From VGBK01 sp964354255 (lineage in GTDB: Bacteria > Actinomycetota > Acidimicrobiia > Spongiisociales > UBA11373), in assembly GCA_964354255.1 (NCBI GenBank), contig CAYGYX010000016.1:1-33005 (forward strand): 33,005 nucleotides of DNA. The letters are read 5' to 3'. Made by a program: the position numbers and the translations under genes. Shown here piece by piece: positions 1 through 9,610 of this stretch. How positions within the stretch are numbered: the stretch's first letter is position 1; every line of letters starts with the position of its first letter. A model generated the notes under the pieces. That model had not been told where the DNA came from, did not search any database, and worked only from the letters and a program-made list of their open reading frames with translations.

Positions 1-51
1 GAGCCAGGCGGCCTTCCCGAGCCGAGGTGAGGGCCTGTTCCAGAAGCCTGA

Positions 52-315
52 TCGCCTCCGGATCCCGTTGCCACGCCCGAGTTCCTCGAGGCCTACCAAC
101 GGCTTGACCACAGTGCCCTGGAGCGCGTCGACGGCGCCATTGTGCGCCTGGCCGGCGATCCGTCCAGCGCGTGGGCACGGCAGAACCGGGTCATGGGCAA
201 ACAAGGCTCGGCCTGGTTGATCATCGTCCGCTGTCGAACGAATGACTGCGCCCTGTACTGGGACCAGCCGGATCCCGACGGGCCGGTGCGGCTCCTGCTG
301 CTGTTGAGCCGATAG
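52..315 (+). CDS. 5'-truncated small coding fragment, unknown function
   Basis: The frame ending in TAG at 313-315 has the strongly GC-biased third codon positions of the confident genes here and reads as plausible protein: a Leu/Glu-rich start (EFLEAYQRLDHSALERVDG), then WLIIVRC, a CRTNDC pair of cysteines, YWDQPDPDG and a hydrophobic LLLLL end. An in-frame stop lies at 49-51. No ATG, GTG or TTG occurs before residue 20 or so, so the 5' end appears lost, either by decay or by a sequence error near the window edge. The short beta-strand-like tail vaguely recalls small toxin folds, but no family is recognised and I assign no function. Bases 316-417, between this fragment and the next gene, show nothing recognisable. 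Confidence 0.35.
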   Translation, partial: SPPDPVATPEFLEAYQRLDHSALERVDGAIVRLAGDPSSAWARQNRVMGKQGSAWLIIVRCRTNDCALYWDQPDPDGPVRLLLLLSR

Positions 316-417
316 GTGGTTGGCTTCGTGGCGCCACGCTCGTCACTGCGCGGCGGGTGACCAGCCAGGCGAACCATCAGACTGTGCTCGCCCTACCTGA
401 TGGGACCGGCACGGCTG

Positions 418-1734
418 CTAGCCGAAACGCCAATACCACACCGCCCCGTCGCGCTCGCCGCCGAAGGAATCGGCGCCGACGACGACCAGCCCCGGGCCCC
501 CGGCCACCACCCGCCGCATGAACTGGTTGTTCTCGCCGCCGAGCACCGCTTCCTCAGCCGAGACCCGCGACCAGACGAGCCCATCCGGGGAGGTCCACAC
601 CGCCCCGTCCTGGTCGCCTCCGGCGAAGTCGAACCCGACGGCGACCAGGCCCGGCCCCCCGATCACCACCGCCTGCATGCTCTGGTCGGCGGCGCCGCCG
701 AGAACAGCAGCCTCGGCGGGCGCCCGCGACCAGGCCAGCCCATCCGGGGAGGTCCACACCGCCGCATCCCCGTCACCGCCCGAGACGTCGTCACCGACCG
801 CAACCAGGCCGGGCCCCCCGGCAATCACCGACCAGATAATCTGATGGGCCCCACCGCCGAACACCGCTTCGTCGGCGGGCACCCGCGACCACACCAGCCC
901 ATCCGCCGACACCCAGACCGCCCCGTCGCGATCACCACCCGAGGAGTCGTGGCCGACGGCGACCAGACCCGGCCCCCCGGCAGTCACCGACCAGATCATC
1001 TGATCGGCCCCACCGCCGAACACCCCCTCATCACCCGGGACCCGGTCCCAGGCCAGCCCATCCGCCGACACCCAGACCGCGGCGTCGCGATCGCCACCCG
1101 CGGAGTCGTACCCGGCGGCGACCAGGCCCGGACCACCGGCGGCCAGCGCCGCCATGACCTGGTCCCCCGCACCGCCGAACACCGCCTCATCGGCGGGCAC
1201 TTGCGACCAGGCCAGCCCATCGGCCGAGGTCCACACCGCGGCATCCCCGTCACCGCCGGAGAAGTCGTAGCCGACTCCCACCAGTCCCGGTCCCCCGGCA
1301 GCCACCATCACCATGGCCTGATCGCCGGCACCACCGAATAGGGCGAAGTCGGCGGACACCCGCGACCAGGCCAGCCCATCGGCCGAAACCCACACCGCGG
1401 CGTCCCCATCGCCCCCGGAGAAGTCCTGGCCGGAGGCAACCAGCCCCGGGCCCCCGGCAGCCACCGATGCCATCGTCTGGTCTCCGGCGCCACCGAAGAC
1501 CGCTTCGTCGGCGGGCACCCGGGCCCAGCCCCCGGCCTCCACGGCCTCGGTGGTGCTGGTGGTCGTGATCGTGACCGTCGTGGTCGACGCCACCGTGACG
1601 GAAGTGGTGGCAGCAGCCGTGGTCGTGGTCACCGCCTGCGAAGTGGCAGGCGAGGTGACCGTCGTACCGCTCCCGCCGTCACCGCAGGCCGCCACCAACA
1701 ACAGAAGCGCCGGAACCGTCCGCAGGACCCTCAT
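418..1734 (-). CDS. lipoprotein with seven near-identical 53-residue repeats (probable beta-propeller)
   Basis: The 438-residue product starts MRVLRTVPALLLLVAAC, a short lipoprotein signal peptide with lipobox LVAAC and lipidated Cys17, so it should be anchored on the outer face of the membrane. The start at 1734 was preferred to a longer upstream frame because it puts the signal peptide first and follows a purine-rich GGAAGGGG. A Ser/Thr-rich linker (about residues 23-65) leads into seven tandem repeats from about residue 70 to the C-terminus. Each repeat has the order W-S-R-V-P-A-D-E-A-V-F-G-G, A-G-G-P-G-L-V-A-V-G, G-G-D-x-D-A-A-V-W, S-A-D-G-L-A. Seven four-strand-sized units fit a seven-bladed propeller. 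The ligand is unknown. It stands alone between a gene fragment and a thiolase gene. A TAGAGT-like box (TAGTGT, 1761-1766) may be its promoter. Confidence 0.8.
   Translation of the reverse strand: MRVLRTVPALLLLVAACGDGGSGTTVTSPATSQAVTTTTAAATTSVTVASTTTVTITTTSTTEAVEAGGWARVPADEAVFGGAGDQTMASVAAGGPGLVASGQDFSGGDGDAAVWVSADGLAWSRVSADFALFGGAGDQAMVMVAAGGPGLVGVGYDFSGGDGDAAVWTSADGLAWSQVPADEAVFGGAGDQVMAALAAGGPGLVAAGYDSAGGDRDAAVWVSADGLAWDRVPGDEGVFGGGADQMIWSVTAGGPGLVAVGHDSSGGDRDGAVWVSADGLVWSRVPADEAVFGGGAHQIIWSVIAGGPGLVAVGDDVSGGDGDAAVWTSPDGLAWSRAPAEAAVLGGAADQSMQAVVIGGPGLVAVGFDFAGGDQDGAVWTSPDGLVWSRVSAEEAVLGGENNQFMRRVVAGGPGLVVVGADSFGGERDGAVWYWRFG
421..1527 (-). repeat. tandem 159-bp coding repeats (7 copies)
   Basis: Seven consecutive 159-bp units encode the 53-residue repeats of the lipoprotein; the last copy is slightly short and ends AVWYWRFG. 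Neighbouring units share long nucleotide stretches, for example the segment encoding AGGPGLVA and that encoding AVWVSADGLA, which suggests recent internal amplification. Confidence 0.8.
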
Positions 1735-1852
1735 CCCCAGTCCCCTTCCAGTCGCCCCCGACACTACGCCGCGGTGAGGCCCAGTGCTTCCCGGTGGGCG
1801 TTACAGGGAAGAACGCCCCGGGGTTCGGGCGGTGCCGGGGGTGGCAGGCCCT

Positions 1853-3058
<1,206 letters not shown>

Positions 3059-3099
3059 GGGGCACCTCCGTCGCTCGTGGCAAGGGGCCAGACCCACCG

Positions 3100-4371
3100 T
3101 CACTCTACCGACGGAACCGCCGGGGCCTCCGGGTGGTGCTCGGCCATCATCTCCTCCCACAACGGCTCGATGAACCGGTAGGTGACCCGGCGCTCCAGGT
3201 CGTGGTAGCGGTCGAAGCCCCGCCGGGTGAGCGCCAGACAGGCGTCCCTGCGCTCGGCCAGGCCCAGGGCCCGCCCCAGCCCCGAAGCCAGGGTCGTCAC
3301 CCAGCGGGCCGACGGAAACAGGGCCCGGGCGCGGTCCGGGTCGAAGCCCCCGGCGTAGGCCTGCCAGAACAGGTAGTAGGCGGCCCCCGCCGCGGGCCGC
3401 AGGCGGGCTGCCCGGGCGAGGGGAAGCCGGCCGGCGGCCAGCGCCTCGCCGTAGCGCTCAGGCGAGAAGTGGTTCACTAGGTAGTGCGAGCCGGTGAAGG
3501 TGGCCGCGCCTGCCCCGATCCCCAGATAGAACTCCCGGGTGATCGAACTGAAGGGAAGAGCCCCGGCCCGGCGCAGCGCCCACACCGATGCCCGCTCGTA
3601 GCCGTGCCCGGCGGCCAGGGCGGCGGCCCGGCCCAGGAGGTCGTGCTCCAGCCGGGGGGCGTGCCGGCCCTTGCCGAAGGGGGTGTAGCCGAAGCGCATC
3701 AGCGGATAGCTGGAGATCTGGTCCACCCCCAGGCGACAGCACTTCTCGACATCGGCCAGGAACACGGAGGGCTCGGAGAAGGCGGTGTCGAAGATGAGGT
3801 CGGCGTCCAGGCAGGCGAAGCGGCCCCGGCAGGCCTCCACCGCCGCCCGGTTGGCCACCCCCGACCCGGGCCGCCCCAGGTGGCGCAGGACCCGGTCGTC
3901 GAACGACTGGACGCCCAGGCTCACCCGGTCGAAGCCGGCCCGGGTCAGTCGATCGATCCGCGCCGGGGTGGCATGGGCAGGGAGCACCTCGATGGCCCGC
4001 TCCCCCTCCACCGGGAGGCAGGGAAGTATCTCCTGCAGTTCGTCGAGGCACAGGGTGGGAGTGCCCCCGCCCACGTACAGCGAGGCGAACGGCCCCGCCC
4101 CCGCCTCCAGGTAGGCATCGACCTCGCGGCGCACGGCGGCGAAGTAGGCCGCTGCCCGTTCCCGTCCGTAGAGCACCTTGTTGTAGGGGCAGAAGGGGCA
4201 GAGGCGCTCGCAGAAGGGCACGTGCAGGTAGAGCCCGTAGGGGGCAGGGAAGCTGCCGACCACCGCGCCGGCATCCAGGCCGTCGTCGCCTTCGCTCCAA
4301 CGCACTCCGGGGGTCCTGCGCAGGCGTTTGCCCGCGCTCTCCACCGTGGTCCGCGGGCCGGCGCCGCTCAC
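3100..4371 (-). CDS. HemN/HemW-like radical SAM protein
   Basis: The 423-residue protein has the radical SAM iron-sulfur motif CxxxCxxC as CERLCPFC (Cys54, 58, 61), preceded by LYLHVPFC and followed by YVGGGTPT and GVQSFDD. This is the arrangement of the coproporphyrinogen III oxidase/HemW family. The fourth cysteine found in HemN just after the cluster is absent (CPYN here). A C-terminal HemN-type region follows (REFYLGIGAGA to the end). HemN-like proteins include heme chaperones and radical methyltransferases, so heme synthesis should not be assumed. Its GTG start overlaps the TGA of the upstream radical SAM gene (GTGA at 4368-4371), so the two are translated together. No other heme gene is present in the window. 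Confidence 0.85.
   Translation of the reverse strand: MSGAGPRTTVESAGKRLRRTPGVRWSEGDDGLDAGAVVGSFPAPYGLYLHVPFCERLCPFCPYNKVLYGRERAAAYFAAVRREVDAYLEAGAGPFASLYVGGGTPTLCLDELQEILPCLPVEGERAIEVLPAHATPARIDRLTRAGFDRVSLGVQSFDDRVLRHLGRPGSGVANRAAVEACRGRFACLDADLIFDTAFSEPSVFLADVEKCCRLGVDQISSYPLMRFGYTPFGKGRHAPRLEHDLLGRAAALAAGHGYERASVWALRRAGALPFSSITREFYLGIGAGAATFTGSHYLVNHFSPERYGEALAAGRLPLARAARLRPAAGAAYYLFWQAYAGGFDPDRARALFPSARWVTTLASGLGRALGLAERRDACLALTRRGFDRYHDLERRVTYRFIEPLWEEMMAEHHPEAPAVPSVE
3102..3107 (-). promoter_or_regulatory. candidate -10 box (TAGAGT) for the thiolase gene
   Basis: TAGAGTGACGG lies about 43 bases upstream of the thiolase GTG and overlaps the stop codon of the upstream radical SAM gene. 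The same TAGAGTGAC string precedes the secreted hydrolase gene at 5436. No convincing -35 hexamer is seen. Confidence 0.35.
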
Positions 4372-5264
4372 CAGTACCTCAGCATTCCCCGCACGGCACT
4401 GGGGCGCAGGCGCTGGAACTCGGTCAACTCGGTGCAGACCGCGTAGCCGCAGTCCCGGCAGACGTCGTCGGAGGCCCGGCAGCACACGAACTCGCCGTCG
4501 ACGTCCAGCACGGAGGCAATAGGCAGGCGCCTCGGCCAATCGCCGGACCGCAGCGCCAGCAGACCGGCCCGCGAATTGAGCACGGGCAGCCCAACACGGA
4601 TGCAGTCGAGCAGCCGGTCGATCAGGGGAGCACGCTCCTCGCTGTCCAAGTACAGCTCGTCGTACCCGTAGTAGGGGGTGTGGAAGTAGAACATGACTCC
4701 CATCACCGGAAAGCTCGACTCACGCACCCACCCGAGGAACGGCTCAACACCGTCGGCCGTGTTCCGGTCGACCACGTAGATGACCGCCACTCTCGGGTGC
4801 CCGCCGCTGCGGACGGCCTGCTCGACCTGCCCGAAGTGATCCCCCCGCCGCAGCTCGAACGTGCCGGGCAGGCCATCCATGGACACCCACACCAGGTCGG
4901 CGGACGTGTCCAGCCCCACCGTGCCGTTGGTGTAGACGTGCACGTGGAAGAAACCGATGCGCCTCGCCTCGACGACAGCGTCTTCCAGCGTGCGCCCCCC
5001 GTCACTCCAGAGCATCGGCTCTCCACCGCTGAAGTACAACTCCCGGAAGCCGCGGCGCCACGCACTCCGCATCGCATCCACGAGTCCGTCCCAGCTGATC
5101 GACGGGCGTCCGGTGTTGGCGACCTCGCAGCCGCGGCATCTGAGGTTGCAGCGATCCGTCACGGCAATGCCGTAGATGAGCGGCTCGTGACGACGCAGCA
5201 CGGCGAAGCGCCACGCATACGGGATGTAGAAGGCAAGCGCCGTGAGTCCCGGAAGACCCCGCAC
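4368..5264 (-). CDS. radical SAM protein with C-terminal cysteine cluster
   Basis: The 298-residue protein begins VRGLPGLTALAFYIPYAW, a hydrophobic possibly membrane-associated stretch, followed by the radical SAM cluster CNLRCRGC (Cys39, 43, 46) and the SAM-contacting FSGGEPM. Near the C-terminus, CCRASDDVCRDCGYAVC looks like an auxiliary iron-sulfur (SPASM-like) site. The GTG at 5264 was chosen over a longer upstream frame because AAGGAG lies six bases before it. It is the first gene of a two-gene unit with the HemN-like protein. Conserved-looking blocks such as FYFHTPYYGYDEL and GLPVLNSRAGL suggest a defined subfamily, but I cannot name its substrate. A peptide, lipid or cofactor-modifying role are all possible. 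Confidence 0.82.
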   Translation of the reverse strand: MRGLPGLTALAFYIPYAWRFAVLRRHEPLIYGIAVTDRCNLRCRGCEVANTGRPSISWDGLVDAMRSAWRRGFRELYFSGGEPMLWSDGGRTLEDAVVEARRIGFFHVHVYTNGTVGLDTSADLVWVSMDGLPGTFELRRGDHFGQVEQAVRSGGHPRVAVIYVVDRNTADGVEPFLGWVRESSFPVMGVMFYFHTPYYGYDELYLDSEERAPLIDRLLDCIRVGLPVLNSRAGLLALRSGDWPRRLPIASVLDVDGEFVCCRASDDVCRDCGYAVCTELTEFQRLRPSAVRGMLRYW

Positions 5265-5435
5265 GGGGCACTCCTTCGCGTCGCGGAGGGTCCTGGGCCA
5301 ACTATCGCGCAGATCTCCGACGGGTGCGGCACCCGCCGCCGGCAGGACTGTGCGGCGGTCAGTCCCTTGGGCGGTCGTCTCCTGTCCGCCTGAGGAACCC
5401 CGCCGCTCTCCCGCCGAGTGCATCCCCCAGCCCCG

Positions 5436-5441
5436 TAGAGT
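5436..5441 (+). promoter_or_regulatory. candidate -10 box (TAGAGT) for the secreted hydrolase gene
   Basis: TAGAGTGACCGG lies 37 bases before the ATG at 5479, in the divergent 214-bp spacer between this gene and the radical SAM pair. The leader carries AAAGGA at 5463-5468 as ribosome binding site. No clear -35 is visible. Confidence 0.35.
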
Positions 5442-5478
5442 GACCGGCGCACTCGGCCCCAGAAAGGAACCCCCGGCC

Positions 5479-8238
5479 ATGCGACGGCGGAAGGCGGCCA
5501 TCACCCTGTTGCTACTCGCGCTTCTGCTCTCCACCCTGGCCCCGGGGGCCGGGGCGGCAGGGAACGGCCAGACGCGCCCCGGTCTCCCCGACCTACCGAC
5601 CGGGTGGTCGTTGGACATCGAGGCCCGGGGCACCGTCCTGGCATACACCCCCACGGAGCCGCTGCCCCTGCGCAACGCCCGCCCCGAGTTCCGCGACGGG
5701 GACCGGGTGCTGGGCTACCCCGTGCAGCGGCAAGGGCGGCTCGAGTTGGCCCTCAACGCCTGGCTGCTGGCCGGCCTCGAGTCGCCGAGCGCCTGGCTCT
5801 CGGGGCGCCGCCTGGACGGGCCGACCCCGCCGGAACCGATCTCCCGGGCGGCGGCCGACACCCCCGCCCTGGCCCCACGGGCGCTGGTCGGCGGCGCCGA
5901 CCCCGGGGCTCGCGGCCCCTACCTCACCATGACCCTCTCCTACGAGCTCCCCGGGCTGGAACACGAGGGGTTCCCCGCACCAATCGAGGTGATCGGCGAA
6001 GTGATCACCCCGGTCGGCGCCTCCGGCCCGCGCCCCCTCGTCCTCTTCCTGCACGGTCGCCACAGCACCTGCTACGGGACGGACCCCGAGCCTTACGCCA
6101 CGAGCGACTGGCCCTGCCCCGAGGGCACACTGCCCATCCCCAGTCACCAGGGCTACCGCTACGTCGCCGACCTGCTCGCCTCGCAGGGCTACATCACCGT
6201 GTCGATCTCGGCGAACGGGATCAACGGCCAGGACGGCTGGGTGGCCGACGGCGGAGCCGCCGCCCGCTCGGCCCTCATCCGCCATCACCTGGCACAGTGG
6301 GTGGGGTGGGCCACCTCGGGAGGCGACCCCTGGGGCGGCCGCTTCCTGGGGGCAGTCGACCTCAGGAACGTCGTGCTCGTAGGGCACAGCCGGGGCGGCG
6401 AGGGCATCGAACGGGCCGCCGTAGATGCAGAGGCCGGCGACGGGTACCGCATCGTCGGCCTGGCTCCCATCGGGCCCACCGCCTTCGGACGCCAGGTGGC
6501 GGCCGGCATCACCACCGCGGTGATCCTCCCCTACTGCGACGGCGACGTCTCCGACCTGCAGGGGCAGCAGTACATCGACCAGAGCCGCGACCTCACCAGC
6601 GACCGGTCCCTGCGGTCGGCGGTGATGGTCTTCGGCGCCAACCACAACTTCTTCAACACCGAATGGACCCCGGGCCTGTCGGCGGCCCCGTCGGACGACG
6701 ACTGGCTCTGGGCCGGGTCCGACGACGACCCTACCTGCGGGGCCGCCGGAGGATCGCGGCTCAGCCCCGCCCAGCAGCAGGCGGTAGGGGCCACCTACCT
6801 CTCCGCCCTCGTCCGAGTAGCGGTGGAGAAGGACCCCAACGCCGTCGCCCTACTCGACGGGACGCGGGTTCGGGCGGCTTCGGCAGGCACCGCCCGGGTG
6901 CTCACCCACGCCCTGGGTGGCCATCGGCGAATCGTGTACCGGCCCAGTTTGACCGATTACCTCAGCACAGTGGGGCTCTCGGCCCGTGTGTGCCGCGGCT
7001 ACCTGGGTGAGACCTGGCCCCCGCTGGGGGGCGTTCTCGCCTCTGAGTGCGCCGCCGCCGCCTCGCTGACCCGGCTGCCGCACTGGCTGCCGATGATGGG
7101 CTCCGAATCGGCCCCCAGCCCGCTGGCCCTCGATCTGCAGTGGTGGCGCGTCGGGGGCAAGGTGCGCGTCGAGCTTGGCCCAGCCCGCAACCTGGCCTGG
7201 GCCCAGCACCTCGATCTGCGGCTCGCCGTCGATGCCTCCTCGGGCCCGGTGGAGCTCAGCCTGCGATTGGTGGATTCCCGGGGCACCGTGGTCGAGCTGC
7301 CCCCGGCGAGTCGGGTGGCGGCCCTGCCCGGCGACCTGAGCCCTCTGGGCAAGGCCTGGGGGCAGACCCTGCGCTTCAGCCTGGCCCAGGCCGGCGAGGT
7401 CGACCTCTCCGCCATAACGGCCTTCGAACTGGTGGCCCGCACGTCGCGGGGCCGGGCCTGGCTGCTCGATGTGCATGGGCGGCGGGCAGGGACCACGTTG
7501 TCGCAGAGCATCTCCCTGCCCCAGGTCGGCGTGGCCACCCTCGAGGTGCCCGAAGGAGGCCCCGGAGCCAGAACGGTCGTCCTCCCCCTGACCATCCGCG
7601 GCGAGATCGTGCGCCCCGCCGTCCTCTGGGTGAGCATCGCCGACCCGGCCGGCCCGCCCCGCGCCTATCGCCTGGTCCTGCCCCCCGGCACGCAGGAGGC
7701 CGGCATCCCCATCGCCATCGAAGGGAACGACCAATTCGACCCCTACTACCCGGGCGACCACACCGTCACGCTGCGCGCCCTCTCCCAGGTCACCACCGGG
7801 GAGTACATCGGCGCCCTCCGGCTCGTCGAGGACGACCCCGCCCCCACCCTCATCTTCGCCGCCGGTCCCAGCCGCGTAGTCGAGGGTGGCACCCTCCGGT
7901 TCACCGCCACGCTCTCCGATCCGATCGCCGTCGATCTGTGGTACTCCCTACGCCTGGAAGAGGCCCCCGGGCTGCCGACCCTATGGACCGACGACGTCAC
8001 CGAGGAGTTCCTGCTGGCCCAGATCGGATGGCTGCCCGACCCGCCCGTCCCGTTGTGGGAAACGGTGTATGCCTCGCTCTACATCCCCGCCGGCTCGACC
8101 ACGGCCACCTTCGAGATCCCCACGGTTCCCGACAGCGTCACCGAGGGGAGAGAGGCGATCCTGGTCACCCTGGAGGCCTGGGAGGATCCCCTGCTGCCGG
8201 AGCCGATCACGGTGCGGGGCATCGTGCGAGACGGCTAG
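5479..8238 (+). CDS. large secreted alpha/beta hydrolase with Calx-beta-like C-terminal region
   Basis: The 919-residue protein has a Sec signal peptide (MRRRKAAITLLLLALLLSTL, probable cleavage after AGA near residue 27). An alpha/beta-hydrolase domain of about residues 170-450 follows: oxyanion region LFLHGRHS, nucleophile Ser304 in GHSRGG, probable acid Asp354 in YCDGD, and His389 in NHNFF. It resembles chlorophyllase/cutinase-like lipases, so an ester substrate is likely but unproven. A middle region of about residues 520-680 looks like a beta-rich module. The last 240 residues hold Calx-beta-like repeats (LVEDDPAPTLIF, VVEGGTLRFTATLSDP, ITVRGIVRDG). The ATG at 5479 was chosen because it starts the signal peptide. 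The gene is monocistronic and its stop lies 10 bases from the convergent photolyase stop. Confidence 0.82.
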   Translation: MRRRKAAITLLLLALLLSTLAPGAGAAGNGQTRPGLPDLPTGWSLDIEARGTVLAYTPTEPLPLRNARPEFRDGDRVLGYPVQRQGRLELALNAWLLAGLESPSAWLSGRRLDGPTPPEPISRAAADTPALAPRALVGGADPGARGPYLTMTLSYELPGLEHEGFPAPIEVIGEVITPVGASGPRPLVLFLHGRHSTCYGTDPEPYATSDWPCPEGTLPIPSHQGYRYVADLLASQGYITVSISANGINGQDGWVADGGAAARSALIRHHLAQWVGWATSGGDPWGGRFLGAVDLRNVVLVGHSRGGEGIERAAVDAEAGDGYRIVGLAPIGPTAFGRQVAAGITTAVILPYCDGDVSDLQGQQYIDQSRDLTSDRSLRSAVMVFGANHNFFNTEWTPGLSAAPSDDDWLWAGSDDDPTCGAAGGSRLSPAQQQAVGATYLSALVRVAVEKDPNAVALLDGTRVRAASAGTARVLTHALGGHRRIVYRPSLTDYLSTVGLSARVCRGYLGETWPPLGGVLASECAAAASLTRLPHWLPMMGSESAPSPLALDLQWWRVGGKVRVELGPARNLAWAQHLDLRLAVDASSGPVELSLRLVDSRGTVVELPPASRVAALPGDLSPLGKAWGQTLRFSLAQAGEVDLSAITAFELVARTSRGRAWLLDVHGRRAGTTLSQSISLPQVGVATLEVPEGGPGARTVVLPLTIRGEIVRPAVLWVSIADPAGPPRAYRLVLPPGTQEAGIPIAIEGNDQFDPYYPGDHTVTLRALSQVTTGEYIGALRLVEDDPAPTLIFAAGPSRVVEGGTLRFTATLSDPIAVDLWYSLRLEEAPGLPTLWTDDVTEEFLLAQIGWLPDPPVPLWETVYASLYIPAGSTTATFEIPTVPDSVTEGREAILVTLEAWEDPLLPEPITVRGIVRDG

Positions 8239-8248
8239 CCGGCCGACC

Positions 8249-9610
8249 TCAGGCACCGGGCCGCCGGCGGGCCGCCCTATAGGCGGCAATGGCGGCGTCG
8301 CGCGCCTCGACATGGTCCACGATGGGGGCCGGGTAGGTGACGCCCAGGGCCACTCCCGCCTTCTGCAGCACGGAGGCCGCCGCCTCCCAGGGAGCGTGCA
8401 CGGCCGGCACGGGCAGGCGGGCCAGTTCCGGCACCCAGCGCCGCACGTAGTCGCCGTCGGGGTCGAAGCGGAGCCCCTGGGTGACCGGGTTGAACACTCG
8501 GAAGTAAGGCGCGGCGTCCGCCCCCGTGCCGGCCACCCACTGCCAGTTGCCCACGTTCTGGGCGACATCCCCGTCCACCAGCCACTGGAGGAAGTGCCGC
8601 TCGCCGAGCCGCCAGTCGATGAGCAGGTCCTTGACCAGGAAGGAGGCGGCCACCATGCGCGCCCGGTTGTGGATCCAGCCCTCGGCCCGCAGCTGGCGCA
8701 TGGCCGCATCGACGAACGGGTAGCCGGTGCGCCCCTCGGCCCAGGCGGCCAGCCCTTCGGGGTCGTCGCGCCAGGCCACCCCGTCGTACTCGGGTCGCAT
8801 CGCCCGATGCCGGGTCGCCGGGAAGGCGCCCAGGACCTGGGCGTAGAACTCCCGCCAGGCGAGCTGGCGCACGAACGCCTCCCGGCCCGCCCCCGACCCT
8901 TCCGCCCGGCGGGCCACCGTTCGCGGGCTGATAGTGCCGAACTTGAGGTCGGCGGAGAGGCGGGAGGTGGTGTCCAGGTCGGGACGATCCCGCTCCTCGC
9001 CGTAGCGGTCCACCCCCTCCAGGAAGGCCTCGAGGCGGCCCTCCGCCCCCGCCTCGCCCGGCTCCATAAGTGGGGGACCGGCCTCGGGGATCCCGTCCCC
9101 GGCCTCTCCGCCCACCCGCGCATCGCCCGGCTCGGGCCAGGCCTCCCAGGGCATCACCTGCCACTGTCGGTAGAAGGGGGTGAACACCCGGAACGGGCGG
9201 CCGTCGCCGGTGAGCACCCGGCCGGGGGCGTGGACGAAGCGCCCGGCGTGGACCTCCGCCCGGCTCGCCAGCTTCGCTGCCACCGCCGCGTCCCGCCGCA
9301 TCGCGTAGGGGGTGACGTCGCTGTTCCAGAAGACCCGGTCGGCCCCAAGCGTCCGGGCCTCGGCCGGGATCATCTCCCGCGGGTCCCCGCGACGTACCCG
9401 CAGCCGCCCGCCCCCGGGCCGCAGCCCCTCATCGAGCGCCCGCAGGTGGGCCGCCAGCTGGTTGCGGCGATGCGGCCCCGCCCCTTCCCACAGGATGGGG
9501 TCGAGCACGAAGAGGGCCACCACCCGCTCGTGCGACGAGGTGGCGGCGGCCCAGGCGGGGTTGTCGCCGAGCCGCAGGTCGGAGCGGAACCAGACGAGCC
9601 CGATGCTCAC
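8249..9610 (-). CDS. phr: deoxyribodipyrimidine photolyase (class I cryptochrome/photolyase family)
   Basis: The 454-residue protein begins VSIGLVWFRSDLRLGDNPA, the antenna-chromophore Rossmann domain. FAD-binding blocks follow: TSRLSADLKFGTISPR, QLAWREFY, GYPFVDAAMRQL, WIHNRARM, LIDWRLGERHF and NWQWVAGTGADAAPYFRVFNP, in the family order and at normal length. It repairs UV-induced cyclobutane pyrimidine dimers using light and reduced FAD. The GTG start at 9610 overlaps the stop of the upstream acyltransferase gene (GTGA at 9607-9610), so it is the last gene of the five-gene minus-strand cluster. The site normally GGW in E. coli PhrB reads VGNW here. Cryptochrome-like signalling cannot be excluded from sequence alone, but the repair-type motifs are intact. 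Confidence 0.95.
   Translation of the reverse strand: MSIGLVWFRSDLRLGDNPAWAAATSSHERVVALFVLDPILWEGAGPHRRNQLAAHLRALDEGLRPGGGRLRVRRGDPREMIPAEARTLGADRVFWNSDVTPYAMRRDAAVAAKLASRAEVHAGRFVHAPGRVLTGDGRPFRVFTPFYRQWQVMPWEAWPEPGDARVGGEAGDGIPEAGPPLMEPGEAGAEGRLEAFLEGVDRYGEERDRPDLDTTSRLSADLKFGTISPRTVARRAEGSGAGREAFVRQLAWREFYAQVLGAFPATRHRAMRPEYDGVAWRDDPEGLAAWAEGRTGYPFVDAAMRQLRAEGWIHNRARMVAASFLVKDLLIDWRLGERHFLQWLVDGDVAQNVGNWQWVAGTGADAAPYFRVFNPVTQGLRFDPDGDYVRRWVPELARLPVPAVHAPWEAAASVLQKAGVALGVTYPAPIVDHVEARDAAIAAYRAARRRPGA

Noticed and set aside
1..76. A minus-strand frame reading AWQRDPEAIRLLEQALTSAREG at the window edge, possibly the start of a gene running off the left end
   Set aside because: It looks gene-like but is only 25 codons, lacks an in-frame start codon and overlaps the plus-strand fragment, so it cannot be supported.
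3100..4371. Calling the HemN-like protein coproporphyrinogen III dehydrogenase
   Set aside because: It lacks the fourth cysteine after the cluster seen in HemN and sits beside another radical SAM gene with no heme genes nearby, so only family level is supported.
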